DNA from: Stylonectria norvegica
Lineage: Eukaryota > Ascomycota > Sordariomycetes > Hypocreales > Nectriaceae
Assembly: GCA_014621405.1 (NCBI GenBank)
Contig: JAANBC010000085.1
Location: 1 to 64,000, forward strand
DNA length: 64,000 bases
Direction of reading: 5' to 3'
Position 1 is the stretch's first letter, and each line of letters starts with the position of its first letter. Positions 23,234 through 33,615 of the stretch are shown piece by piece. The translations under genes were made by a program, and so were the position numbers. Below the pieces are notes generated by a model. The model saw only the letters and a program-made list of their open reading frames with translations, was not told the origin of the DNA and ran no database searches.

Positions 23234-24381
23234 TTAATCGTAGTTGAGAGGCAAGTTGAACAGCTTGATCGCATTGCGATACCCAATATCCTTCCATGTC
23301 TCGTCGGCAATCGGAACCGACTCGAACCAGTCTCTCATCTCGTTGATAGACTCGTATGGGTAGTCGACGGAGAACATGATATTCTCCAGGCGAGTTTCGG
23401 CCATCAGGTTTAGCAGCGCCGAAGTTCGCGGCATGCCGCTGGTGTTGGGGATGATGTTGTTTTGAAAGTACTCAAGGAACAGCTTCTTCTTCGGCCCTTG
23501 GGCATCTAAGCGCAACGTTAGTGAGCATGGAGGAAGAGTTTCTTTGGAACAGGCTGTAAAAGCTTACCGGCGTTATACATGCGGAACGTGGTGTCTGTTC
23601 GTGGCAGAATCCACGAAAGCCCTTCGCCCATGTGGCCGAGACAAACCTTGAGCTTCGGGAACCGGTCAAAGACACCCGTGTACATCAGTCTAAGCACATG
23701 CTCCACGGTTTCCCTAGCGAACCCGTATGGAGCTCCGTGGAGTGTCGGAATGTCTTCCAGAACCTTGAGGTTGCTCTGCAGAGGAACACGGGGGTGGATG
23801 AAGATGGGCTTCTGGAGCCTCTCAGACACCTCCCATAGCGCATCGAACTGCGGATCATCGAGGTATAGCCCCACGGTGGGATCGGCTGTGTTGGCGAAGC
23901 CGTTGATCATGGCACCAACGAAGCCATATTCCTTGACGCACCGCTCCAGCTCCTTCGCTGCCGCCGAGCCGGACTGCGTTGGGAGTGTGGCAAAAGCAAA
24001 GAAGCGATCGGGGTACTTCTGACAGTAGTTTTTATAGACAAACTCATTGGCCTTTCTGCAGAATTCTTGGCTATCTTCTAGGTTGACGAAGGCTTGCGCG
24101 GTAGGCTGGTTTAGGGAGATGATTTGAGCTCCAATATTATTCAAGTCCATGATCTGGACTCGTTTCTCAATATCGACGAGCCTCTCTTTTAGACCACTGA
24201 GGAATAGGTTGTCGAAAGTGTTGAATGTGGTGGAGGGCCCAGGCGTGGGAAAGGGAGTGACGGCATGCTCCTCCAGGGTGATGAGGCGAGCTTGCTTCCG
24301 GGTGGTAGTGACGGGTCTGAAACGGGACTCCGGGCGACCCTCGAGGGCCAGAAGACTTTGCGAGTTTGTTGTGGACGCCAT
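23234..24381 (-). CDS. Amidohydrolase-2 family metal-dependent decarboxylase (ACMSD/dihydroxybenzoate decarboxylase type), copy A
   Basis: Two exons on the minus strand, 24381-23568 and 23505-23234 (62-bp intron), give 361 residues. Expected metal-site residues are visible: Glu and His in ITLEEHA near residue 38, His in IFIHPRVP, the GHMGEGLSW block and Asp in MFSVDYPYE. Such proteins are TIM barrels that remove carboxyl groups from aromatic or muconic acids without oxidation (ACMSD, gamma-resorcylate and 2,3-dihydroxybenzoate decarboxylases), or act as hydrolases. The about 30-residue extension before the barrel is unusual. It ends 90 bp from the regulator's stop and shares a 446-bp promoter with the divergent alcohol dehydrogenase. 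The exact substrate is unknown. Confidence 0.88.
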
Positions 24382-24827
24382 TTTGCCTCAAGTTGAATGA
24401 TATTGTTTAAGGTGGTTGAGGCTGGTGAGTGTTGGAGTTATAACTTATTGGAGTTATAATCGTGCACTGAACCCACCGAACAATCAGGGTAACAAGTTAT
24501 ATACACATACACAAAACATGGAATTTCTTGGACGCGGCTCTGGTAAACTGATACTTACAGCTTAATTGCTATGTCTACTAGTCTAGACGGCTTGAAATGC
24601 GGGCTTCCGAGAGCGGGTGGGTGTTTCGGCACACTGCCGGTGTACTTGCGGAGCTAAACAACAAGCATCCGGGGACCGATACTCCTCCTGTAGAAAAGCG
24701 TCTGTATGGATCATTGACTTCCCCGGTATAGATGTCAAATTGTTCTCTGTTGCCGTGGCGTTGTTTCCCCAAATTTTACGGACTGTACTGCCTTTTGCAA
24801 CCTTTTGTCGACGCTGGTACAGGTTCA
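24382..24827. promoter_or_regulatory. Divergent promoter: decarboxylase A / alcohol dehydrogenase
   Basis: A 446-bp shared upstream region. It contains a 12-bp direct repeat TTGGAGTTATAA (24432-24443 and 24448-24459) close to the decarboxylase start. It also has two CCGGGG-type hexamers, at 24669-24674 and, inverted, at 24721-24726. Shared control of the two genes is inferred from the arrangement. Confidence 0.5.
24432..24459. repeat. 12-bp direct repeat, 16-bp period
   Basis: TTGGAGTTATAA occurs twice with identical sequence, separated by four bases (CTTA), 51-78 bp upstream of the decarboxylase A start codon. It could be a paired protein-binding site or a chance local duplication. Confidence 0.7.
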
Positions 24828-26075
24828 ATGGGTTCTCTAGAACGGCAGATAGCCGCCAGGCTTACTGGGCCTTACGGTTCCCATTATGAGTTCGAGCCAC
24901 AAGTTCGGCCTACCCCAGGGATCGGAGAAGCAGTCGTGCGTCTTCACATGTCTGGAGTCTGCCATGGTGACGTTTACAGCCGTGATGGTGGCGGACCTGC
25001 TCCCCGAGAACCAGTGCGCCCTCTGACAGGCGGACATGAAGGTGCTGGCGTCATTATCGACATAGGAGCTGAAGTCGAAGGACATCGACATGTATTCAGG
25101 GAAGGCGATGTCGTGGGGATTGCTTGGCGGCACTCAGCCTGTGGCAAATGCGAAGCTTGCCTTAAGGACTGCGATAATTTCTGCTCGAATCAGCTGGTGA
25201 ATGGGCTGCACCGCGATGGAACATTTCAAAGTATGCCCCCCTTGTGATATCGGTCACTACTTTCTCTGACAAGCTGTTTCTCTCCTTAGGCTTCATTAAA
25301 GTCCCAATCAACCGACTGGTTCGTATTCCAGCAGGCCTCACCACAGAAGCCGCCTGTCCCATCCTCTGCGCAGGAGTCACGCCCTTCGCGGCCCTTCGAA
25401 AAATGAACCCCATCGAGGGCGAATGGTGCGCAATTGTCGGCGCCGCAGGAGCTCTAGGCCATTTGGCAATACAATTCGCCAAGAAGTACTTCAAACTTCG
25501 GGTTATTGGCATCGATGGAGGTAGTTCGGAAAAGGAGAGCTTCTGTCGAAGGCTGGGGTGTGATGAGTACGTCGACTTCCTCAAAGAAGGAGATGGACTA
25601 GCGAACGAAGTGTTACGGCGGACGGCAGGTGGCGTTCGATATGCGTTGCTTCTGAGTCCTCACCAAGAAGCGTATGAGTAAGTGGGAGTCACCATTAAAG
25701 ACAAGATGGCGGTAGACTGACTTGTATTGCAGTACTGCCGGCCAGTATATGCGTTTTCGAGGACACGTAATGGCTATTGGAATAGGAAACTGCCAGTAAG
25801 TTCCTTCAATGGATCGCTATATCTAAACAGACGATGTGTGCTCATGCGTCAAATACAGTTTCCCGCTTCGTCCGATCATTACAAACGACCTTACGGTATC
25901 CTCATCTAACAATGGGACATTGGAGGATATCGAAGACGCTCTCAAGGCGACATTGTCTTGTCAAATTCAATCCGTAACCGAAGTCGTAGATATAACCAAG
26001 TTAGATGAGGCGTTGGATCGGGTAAAGCAGGGACGAGTAATGGGCAAACTCGTGGTTCAATTAAGTGCCAACTAA
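24828..26075 (+). CDS. Zinc-dependent alcohol dehydrogenase (MDR family)
   Basis: Four exons, 24828-25230, 25290-25677, 25733-25795 and 25859-26075, encode 356 residues. The catalytic zinc ligands are seen as Cys in SGVCHGD and His-Glu in GGHEGAG. The structural zinc lobe is CGKCEACLKDCDNFC. The cofactor fold is AIVGAAGALGHLAIQFAKK, followed by VIGIDGG, the Asp-containing pattern of NAD-preferring yeast ADH1-like enzymes. It interconverts an alcohol and an aldehyde. With the two aldehyde dehydrogenases of the cluster it could carry an aryl or short-chain alcohol to the acid. The gene is tandem with the FAH-family gene 310 bp downstream. Confidence 0.92.
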
Positions 26076-26385
26076 TGTCATTACATGTAAAGCAACGAGT
26101 TGTGTATATTATCAAGTCGAGCGGGCGTAAGCTCGTCGTTTCATGTATACTACGATTGCCTACCATTGATCGCGAGGAGTTTCCATGATTGTTACGGGTG
26201 TAAGATTCTTACAGGCCCACCGGCGGGCTCGGAGCCGTTGCGGCCAACTTGCCGGCGGCCGGCCGCGGATGTGGGGCCGCCCGTCTCACATCCGCTCGCT
26301 CCGTCACTCTTTCGGCACTTCTGACAATTGTAATCAGCTTATAAGACTCGCAAACTCATCTTCCTAGCTATGAATAATATTCACA
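26076..26385. other. Intergenic, GC-rich promoter of FAH-family gene
   Basis: A 310-bp spacer with a sharp GC-rich island at about 26215-26300, holding the palindrome and inverted repeat listed separately. Confidence 0.5.
26255..26295. promoter_or_regulatory. CGG/CCG palindrome plus inverted repeat
   Basis: GCGGCCGGCCGC at 26255-26266 is a perfect 12-bp palindrome made of CGG and CCG triplets. It overlaps a 9-bp perfect inverted repeat (GCGGATGTG at 26265-26273, CACATCCGC at 26287-26295, 13-nt spacer). Zn2Cys6 proteins bind paired CGG triplets, so this is a plausible operator 90-130 bp upstream of the FAH-family start. Binding by the cluster regulator is inference. Confidence 0.5.
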
Positions 26386-27476
26386 ATGTCTCTGCCCTGG
26401 AAACGTTTGATACGCTTTGTCGCGACTGACGGCCGAATTCTTTTCGGGGAGCCTGTAGACCGCTCACTAGACCTCTGCTGGAAGGCGACGTCTGGTCTGC
26501 AAGCTAGAGTTCTAGTTGGAGACGACATCTACGATGTGACGGGCAAGACACGATTGAGCGATGAGATTGCAGAGGTTCGAACGTTGCTGGGGCCCCTGAC
26601 CGAGGACAATGTACCCCTGATTCGTTGCGTTGGTCTGAACTACATAAAGCATAGTAAGTCGTTACTGCAACTTGTTCTACTACACCTTCCGGAGTGCTGA
26701 TTGCCCGGGATCTTAAGTTCGTGAGACTGGCCACACGCCTCCTTCTCTACCAGCCGTCTTCATCAAGCCGAGCACGGCAATTGTGGGTCATGATGAAGCC
26801 ATCCTCATTCCTAAAATCGCCCAAGACGAGCAAGCGGATTACGAAGGCGAGCTTGTGAGTCAAAAGAAACATCTCGGTTTTGACTTCAGTAAAGGGGAGT
26901 CCTTCTGCTAACGGACAGAAAGTGCTTCACTATTCTTCGTGACGCCAAGGACGTCACCAAGGAAGATGCGCTGAGCTACGTGGCTGCATATACATGCGGC
27001 AACGACGTTTCTGCTAGAAAGCTACAGTCTGACCCAAAACTCGCCGGAAGTATACCCCAGGCTACTTTTAGTAAAGGTTTCGACACGTTTGCGCCACTTG
27101 GGCCATGCTTGGTTGCAGCAAGTGAAATTGGAGACGGGTCGAAGCTACATCTGAAAACACTTGTCAACGGCGAGGTCCGACAAGAAAGCCCTGTGTCTGA
27201 GCTTCTGTTCGATTGTGCGTCTTTGATCAGTTTGATGAGTCAAGGTACCACGCTGAAGAAGGGGACTGTGGTGATGACTGGTACACCGGATGGTACGTGA
27301 TCTTGGTAGCCGCGATGAGAACTTGATAGGAGTGGTTATGATTATGCTAACCTCGAGTTCAATTTACAGGGGTTGGGTTTCGAATGAGACCACCAAAGTT
27401 CTTGAAGCCAGGGGACGTGGTCGAGGTTGAAATCTCGTCTATTGGGACCCTTCGAAACGAGGTCAAATATGAGTAG
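26386..27476 (+). CDS. Fumarylacetoacetate hydrolase (FAH) family enzyme
   Basis: Four exons, 26386-26653, 26718-26854, 26923-27292 and 27370-27476, give 293 residues, typical of stand-alone FAH-domain proteins. Core motifs are LIRCVGLNYIKH, VFIKPSTAIVG, the acidic metal-binding YEGEL, YTCGNDVSARKLQ, FDTFAPLGPCLV and GTVVMTGTPDGVGF. The family cleaves carbon-carbon bonds or isomerises and decarboxylates keto-acids formed after aromatic ring opening, for example fumarylpyruvate, acylpyruvates and oxalocrotonate. Its place in a cluster of aldehyde oxidation and aromatic decarboxylation genes supports a lower-pathway catabolic role. The exact reaction cannot be told from sequence. Confidence 0.93.
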
Positions 27477-28348
27477 AGGTACGTAAGACAGTAGACATTT
27501 GGGGTTATGAATACGAACAATAGACAAGGAGCACGTGAAATTTACCGAGAGAGCAAGCTTACTTCAAGTTTTGGATGACATTGGAAAATTCAATGTCTGC
27601 AGTGTTAGCCAATGCCGCTCGGGTGTTTGCGTGATCTTTCATGCTGGTGAATTAAGCAGCAAATTTTCGAGATATGGGGATTCAAGTTTATTCAAGCTCA
27701 TGAGTCTAATAAGTTCGCCTTCAAAGCGGCCTCTGCTAAGAAGCTCGAGGCTAACACCCTGAATCCATCCGCCAAACCGAATGACCCTTATGGGAGATAC
27801 TGCCCATGCAATGTTACCTTACATATGCGAGGACAAGATCCCATCTATTGTGCCATCTGACTCTCTTTAATTACAAGTTACACTTCCACGGCGCAGCAAT
27901 GGCGGTCGAGGCTTCATGCGCCACATAATGCCCATATTAGATTGAGTCAAGTTCTTTCTAGCCAGATGCATTCTTTATTGTATATCTCATCTGGTCTAGC
28001 TCCGCATGTCGGGGAAGAACTCAAAGGCGAAGAGCCATTCGGCGTTGTATGGACGGACTTAAGGATACCCGACTAACGTTAGGTACATTAGCACACGGGT
28101 TTAACGCCAAGATCAAGGCGAGGTGGATGTCGCTCTACGGATTTAACCAAACTCATGCAAACAATAGAGACATTGATTTGTTCGTGCGCATAGTAAGGCT
28201 CATTGACTGCACAGTAAGAATTACGAGATCTTTATATAAATCACGCCAAAAAAAGGGGTGGCAGTGTGCATTTGTATCTTGATCTTTTCAAAGATCATCA
28301 ACTTCGTCTCACCTTAAACACTCTTGAGCTTCCAGCCTTCTTCCTATC
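27477..28348. other. Gene-free spacer
   Basis: No supported gene. The last 100-150 bp are the presumed promoter and leader of the short-chain dehydrogenase gene; short open frames in the rest lack domains. Confidence 0.45.
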
Positions 28349-29196
28349 ATGTCTCTCCCGTACAAATGCGTTCTCGTCACCGGTGCCACGTCGGGCATCG
28401 GCCTGGCTTTGGCGAAAAAGATCATTGAGCAGGGCTCTTTTGTGATTGCGGTCGGAAGAAGACAAGAGCGACTTGATGAGCTGTTGGCCGAATATGGCCC
28501 CAAGAAAGTTGCTGGCACGCAATTCGATATTGGCGAGATAGACAAGCTAGAAGGCTGGGTCTCCGAGTTGGTTCGCCCAGAATCATTGACTTAGACGAGT
28601 AAACTGACAAGCTCTGTAGCCTCATCAAGCAATTTCCTCAGATCGACGCCATCTTCCTCAACGCCGGAACGCAATACTCACCTATACTTCTTGACCCCAA
28701 GAGTGTCTCGCTGGCGACCATCACCGCCGAGAACCAGATCAACTATCTCTCGCCCGTGCACACAAGCCTGCTATTCTTGCCTCATTTCCAGGCGCTGTCG
28801 AAGAAGCAACCCGTCGCCATCGTCTTCGTCACCTCGGGTCTCGCCGTTGTACCGAACCTCAATTCGCCAACATACGCGGCCACGAAGTCCGCGGTCCATT
28901 CGTATGTGTGGACGCTCCGGGGAACGCTTGCACTGGACTATCCCGCGCTGAAGATCGTGGAGGTACTTCCTCCGGCTGTCCAGACCGAACTCCACTCGAG
29001 ACAGGGCATCCCGGCGTTTGGAATGCCTTTGGAGGCATTCATCAGTGAGACTTGGGCTGGGTTGACGGCTGGGAAGGATGAGATTCCGGTTGGTATGGCT
29101 AAGCAGAGGACGGAAGATGTCGAGGCTTTAAAGAGAAAGGCGTTCGCGGAGGACTGTGTGCGAATCCCTGCTAGAAGGCCTGCTTCTGAGCAGTAG
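28349..29196 (+). CDS. Short-chain dehydrogenase/reductase (SDR)
   Basis: Two exons. The first runs from 28349 to 28570 (or 28558) and the second probably from 28612 to 29196, giving about 268 residues. Classical SDR motifs are present: TGATSGIG cofactor loop, FLNAG, the catalytic Ser in VTSGLAVVP and YAATK with catalytic Tyr and Lys. The intron is hard to place. A 41-bp version (28571-28611, donor GTTCGC) or a 53-bp version (28559-28611, donor GTCTCC) both keep the frame, and neither donor is good. It resembles DltE-like fungal oxidoreductases. The substrate is unknown; an alcohol or keto intermediate of the cluster's pathway is likely. Confidence 0.87.
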
Positions 29197-29456
29197 GGGT
29201 GCAATCGTGAGTCGGAATGGATGATCTACGATAACGTTGACCATTACTTTTGGTGGCCGATGCAAAGTCTAGACACTACAAGTGCTGACACTCCAAGAGC
29301 TGGGGCATTGTTGAACAGAAAGTTATATTATCGGTCGCCGAAGCCTCGATTGTACTGACACTCATCAAACATCTAAAACAAAGCTCTGGAATGGTTCGCA
29401 AGCGCTTAAGTGTTAACCCATATAAAAACTCTATAAAATGTCTATAGTAAAATAAA

Positions 29457-30431
29457 CTATAATTTAGTAACCTTGATCTTTAGTAGCTTCTCTGCATTTC
29501 GGTACGCAAAAGCCTCCATCTCCTCGTCCGTGAGCCACCCACTCTTAGCCACTTCTTCCAAGAACCTCTTCCCATCCATGTTATCCTCCAACGGATAATC
29601 GACACTATAGAGGATACGCTCCGGTTTCACCGTCTTGATCAAGCAGGCAAACGGGCCCATGGAGAACATGCCGCTCGTTGTGATCCATAGATTCTCATTC
29701 CAAACTGTCCTCCAACCTCTTTTGTGTGAGCCCCAGTTGTTCGTCAACCTGGCCTCGATGCGATCCACCATGAACGGAAGCATCTCGCCCATGTGGCCGA
29801 TGACGAGCTTCAGCTTCGGGAATTTGTCGAATAGCCCTGAGGTATACAGTCGGAGAACGTGCAATGCTACATCCGCGTGCCATCCCCATCCCTGAGTTGA
29901 GAGCAGCTGCGTCACCTCGTCTGGATAGTTTCCCTCGTGATGTTGTCTTAGCGAAGCCGATGGAGGCGAGGGGTGCAAGTATATGGGAACATCAAGCTCC
30001 TGTGCTTTCTCCCAAAATGGATAATAAGCTTCTCCATCGAAGTAAATCCCATCCGCGTGGTTTGGGACCAAGGCGCCCACAAAACCAAGTTCCTTCACGC
30101 AGCGCTCCAGTTCCTGGGCGGCAGCGGTAGGTTCGGCCACTGGAAGAAATGCAAAGCCAGCAAATCGATCTGGGTGCTTTTTCACAGCGGCGGCGAGCTG
30201 ATCGTTCCCCTGTTGGCAAATCTCCAACTTTTCCACGGCCGGCGTATGTGAGATGACTTGCAGGGACACGCCTCCCTGGTCCATATGCGCAATGCGGTTA
30301 GCCCCGATCTCGGTGATGTTGGCGAGAACTTCGGCTGGATGCTTGTCGAGGGCGAGTTTTGTGACAGAGGGAGAGGATCGGACTGCCTCGGAGATGTAAT
30401 GCTCCTCGAGCGTAATGGAATACGAAACCAT
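29457..30431 (-). CDS. Amidohydrolase-2 family metal-dependent decarboxylase, copy B
   Basis: Single exon, 324 residues, starting at the ATG at 30431. The metal ligands of the ACMSD/dihydroxybenzoate decarboxylase family are in place: Glu and His in ITLEEHY close to the N-terminus, His in IYLHPSPP, His in VIGHMGEMLPF and Asp in LYSVDYPLED. The start-to-motif spacing is that of 2,3-dihydroxybenzoate and gamma-resorcylate decarboxylases, without the N-terminal extension seen in copy A. It probably removes carbon dioxide from a hydroxybenzoate. It is divergent from the salicylaldehyde-type dehydrogenase, which could supply that acid. Confidence 0.9.
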   Translation of the reverse strand: MVSYSITLEEHYISEAVRSSPSVTKLALDKHPAEVLANITEIGANRIAHMDQGGVSLQVISHTPAVEKLEICQQGNDQLAAAVKKHPDRFAGFAFLPVAEPTAAAQELERCVKELGFVGALVPNHADGIYFDGEAYYPFWEKAQELDVPIYLHPSPPSASLRQHHEGNYPDEVTQLLSTQGWGWHADVALHVLRLYTSGLFDKFPKLKLVIGHMGEMLPFMVDRIEARLTNNWGSHKRGWRTVWNENLWITTSGMFSMGPFACLIKTVKPERILYSVDYPLEDNMDGKRFLEEVAKSGWLTDEEMEAFAYRNAEKLLKIKVTKL

Positions 30432-31202
30432 CGTGGTGAATTTAGCAGGGGACTTCTGAAAACAACCTGAGCTTTTACCAGACTGACTACAGGTGAATTT
30501 GGTTCTAAAATGAAGAATACCGATGAGTACACTGCACGGGCATGTATATCATACATTAGAACTCAGGGGTGTCTCAAATCTGGGGTTCAGATATTATTAC
30601 TTTGTTGCCCCAGACTCTGGTCGGCATTCCCCATGGGGGGGAAATGACTCTCCCGATACAACCGCCCGCAACATTAACACGATTGTATCTTGTCACTGTG
30701 GACAACAGCAAGTGTACTTCCATTCCGACGCTTCCCCGGAAAGCTTGAAGCCTAGCGGTTGAACTAGTTACTTGGCATCGGATAATGGCGTCCCTGTCTA
30801 GGCACTTCAAAGCAGCGGTGCTCAGTTCCTACATCTTCATAAAAACCGTGGACGCGTCAGCAATTGCAGTACCGCTACTCTTGCGTTCGGAATAAATGGG
30901 ACGTTCGGTAATGGCGTCGCTCATGCTATAAAGCCGATGGCCAGTTCTAAACCCACAACACTAAAGCCGATTCTCAACGCGTAACATCTAAAACCGATTC
31001 ACAAATCCGACTGACGCTTCATAGCATACGGATTCGGCCTTTCTCTGTTCAGAAGCGACTGATTCATAGTTGCTTATTCAACTCCAATTCACTCTGTTAT
31101 CAATTGGTGACAGGTACTTATATCGAATCCCCGGACGACCTCATTCTGACCCACTTACACAGACAATTCATTTACAACCTCACAACGTCATTTCAGCCCC
31201 CA
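30432..31202. promoter_or_regulatory. Divergent promoter: decarboxylase B / aldehyde dehydrogenase 2
   Basis: A 771-bp shared upstream region without a gene. It holds CCCCGG at about 30734 (in TTCCCCGGAA) and 31129, matching the CreA-type consensus on the opposite strand. It also has several near-repeats of AAAGCCGATTC/AAACCGATTC between 30960 and 31000. Coordinated control is inferred from the arrangement. Confidence 0.45.
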
Positions 31203-32849
31203 ATGGCCCCCTCTAAAGTTGACATCGTGGACTCCTCTCAGCTCGAGGTAGTACCCCTCTGGATTGATGGAGCCCCAGCCAAGTCGTCAAGCCAGACATT
31301 CCCAGTCTACTCTGCCGCTCAAGGTCGCAATGTCTACCTGGCGCAGTCTGCCGATGTCGCCGCCGCGACGGCTGCTGCAGAATCCTCGTTGAAGGCGTTT
31401 CAGAAATGGAAGAGAACGGGTCCGATTCACCGCCGCGATCTCGTGATGCGAGTCGCTGCCATTATGACCCGAAGAAAGGAAGAGTTCAAGAAGGCGGCTA
31501 TCGACGAGACCAGCTGTAATGATGCCTGGGCTGAGATGAACATCAATGTCGCCATTGAGAACTTGTACGAGACCGCCTCGCGGATCACTTCAGTTGCTGG
31601 AGAGATCCCTCAGATGGCGAGCCCATCACACACAGCTCTGGTGTTCAAGGAACCTGTGGGTCCGATATTGAGTATTGCGCCGTAAGTAGCACCGTCTCAG
31701 AGTCGTGAAGTTTCCCAGATACAGAGACTGACGAACTGCAGTTGGAATGCGCCCATCCTTCTCGCATCGCGGGTCATCTCTGCCCCTATAGCAGTAGGCT
31801 GCACCGTAGTTTTCAAGGCTTCCGAGCTCTGTCCGCGCACGCATCATCTCCTCAGCGAGGCATGGGTTGAAGCCGGCTTGCCCAGTGGAGTACTCAATGT
31901 CTTGCAGACAAAGCGAGAAGATGCCGCTGCTGTCACAGAGGCACTCATTGCCCATCCCGCCATTCGTAAAGTCGAGTTCATCGGTAGCAGAACCGTTGGC
32001 AACATCATTGGACAAGTTGCTGCAAAGTACACCAAGCCGGTGTTTATGGAGTTGGGTGGCAAGTCTGCGGCTATTGTGTTAGACGACGCAAAGCTCGAAC
32101 AGGCTGCCCATCTATGCCTCATGGGAAGTATGATCACCTAGATTCACGTCCCAGAGTAAGCTTGAATACTGACTCCTAACTAGTCGTTCTGCATCACGGT
32201 CAAATCTGCTTCTCCACCGAGCGAATCTTGGTCCAGAAAAAGATTGCCCCCCAGTTCATCGAGCTGCTCAAGGCGAAGGCAAAGGACTACTCGTCGGGCA
32301 ACGCAGTTACAGTTCAAATGGCCAACAACGCGAACACAAAGCTTCTAGACGCACAGAACAAGGGCGCGGAATTCTTGGTCGGCGGCGCTGAACCCAACGG
32401 CGGCGTGCTCAGCTTGCAACCTACCATCGTCACGTCGGTAACACCCGACATGATAATGTTTGAGGAAGAGACGTTTGGCCCTTCAGCTTCCCTATATACC
32501 TTTGAAGATGATGCTGAGGCGATTGCACTGGCCAACGCCTCGATATACGGCCTGAATGCCGCGATTCACACAACCAATATGGAGCGAGGTATCGATATTG
32601 CTCGGGAGCTGGAAGTCGGACAGGTACACATCAACAACCTGACCGAGTACGATGAACGTAAGTTTGGCCTTCTGGAACTTCTCCGTATGACAGCAGATAC
32701 TAACCAGCGTGTTTCGCATAGCTACTATTCCCGTTGGTGGAGTTAAAGCTAGTGGTTGGGGTCGCAGCAACGGAGGTTGGGGACTGGAGGAGTACTTGAC
32801 CCTGAAAACCATCACTGTCAACATGAAGAAGGCAGAGACGTACATCTAG
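31203..32849 (+). CDS. Aldehyde dehydrogenase, salicylaldehyde/vanillin dehydrogenase-like
   Basis: Four exons, 31203-31681, 31742-32127, 32184-32657 and 32722-32849, give 488 residues. Motifs are IAPWNAPILLA, TVVFKASELCP, the cofactor loop EFIGSRTVGN, MELGGKSAAIVL with the general-base Glu, and the catalytic Cys in HHGQICFSTER. EEETFGPS and GGVKASGWGRSNG follow. The HGQICFSTER form (not SGQxCxAxSR) is the pattern I associate with fungal and bacterial salicylaldehyde and vanillin dehydrogenases. It most likely oxidises an aromatic aldehyde to the benzoate that decarboxylase B could use. It is clearly a different subfamily from the ALDH at 18-20 kb. Confidence 0.9.
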
Positions 32850-33615
32850 GCAGTAAACTTTTTGAATTAGATGTAAATGACAGAAAGATTGCAGTCCCTA
32901 GCTCCCTAACGAATGCCTTTTCCAACTTGGGCTGTTTCAGACTCTCTCGGTGGCTGATTGTAGTGATCCAGATCCGTTATAAAATGAGATGGGCAATTCA
33001 TGGAACATACAATTATTAGATGGGAGATCCATACTGCGCATGACTGCGATGAGTCTGTAGCGGATTCAATAGTACCTGATATCGTCTACTGTGTACTACA
33101 ATTCAATATTTGTCCATGATAAACATCCTAACCACATAAACTTGGGATATTCGAATCTAGGGAAACGAAAGCAGTGCCAATGTGGAAATTCACCAAGAAC
33201 ATGCGTCCCTGAAAGATCTCTCGTAACTTTCATTAAGAGTACTAACCGAGCCTGCGGATGCCGAAACACTACATTACGTGTGTACAGTATTATACAGTCT
33301 CAAATTTGTGCCACTCCATCAAGCTAAATTGCTGGCCTCGAGAATGACAAGGCCATCCGAAATACCCGCGCGAACTATCGATCATCCACAAAAGCCCCCT
33401 ACCTCCATGACGCGAGTTCTGCTTAAACCCCACGCAAACTTCCCCGCCGGGTGGCTTTCCCCGGATTGCAAGTACCTACTCTCCCTCACGAACGGCTCCA
33501 GATGATATGCCGGCATGCTTAATTCCCCGGATCCACTCAGTCTACTTCCCCGGGATATTGGAGAAAAGGAGTCGTGGAGGTTTTATAAAGTTACCTGGTG
33601 ATCCGGCTTTCAAAA
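32850..33615. other. Intergenic, promoter of MFS transporter
   Basis: No gene. The last 160 bp hold three CCCCGG hexamers, listed separately. Confidence 0.5.
33457..33554. promoter_or_regulatory. Three TTCCCCGG elements upstream of the MFS gene
   Basis: TTCCCCGG occurs at about 33457-33464, 33523-33530 and 33546-33553. Read on the other strand, each contains CCGGGG, which fits SYGGRG, the binding consensus of the fungal carbon-catabolite repressor CreA/CRE1. Three in 100 bp just upstream of the transporter start suggests glucose repression. The motif match is direct; the function is inference. Confidence 0.5.

Noticed and set aside
29635..30556. Open frames antisense to decarboxylase B
   Set aside because: They are shadows of the strongly coding minus strand and show no domains of their own.
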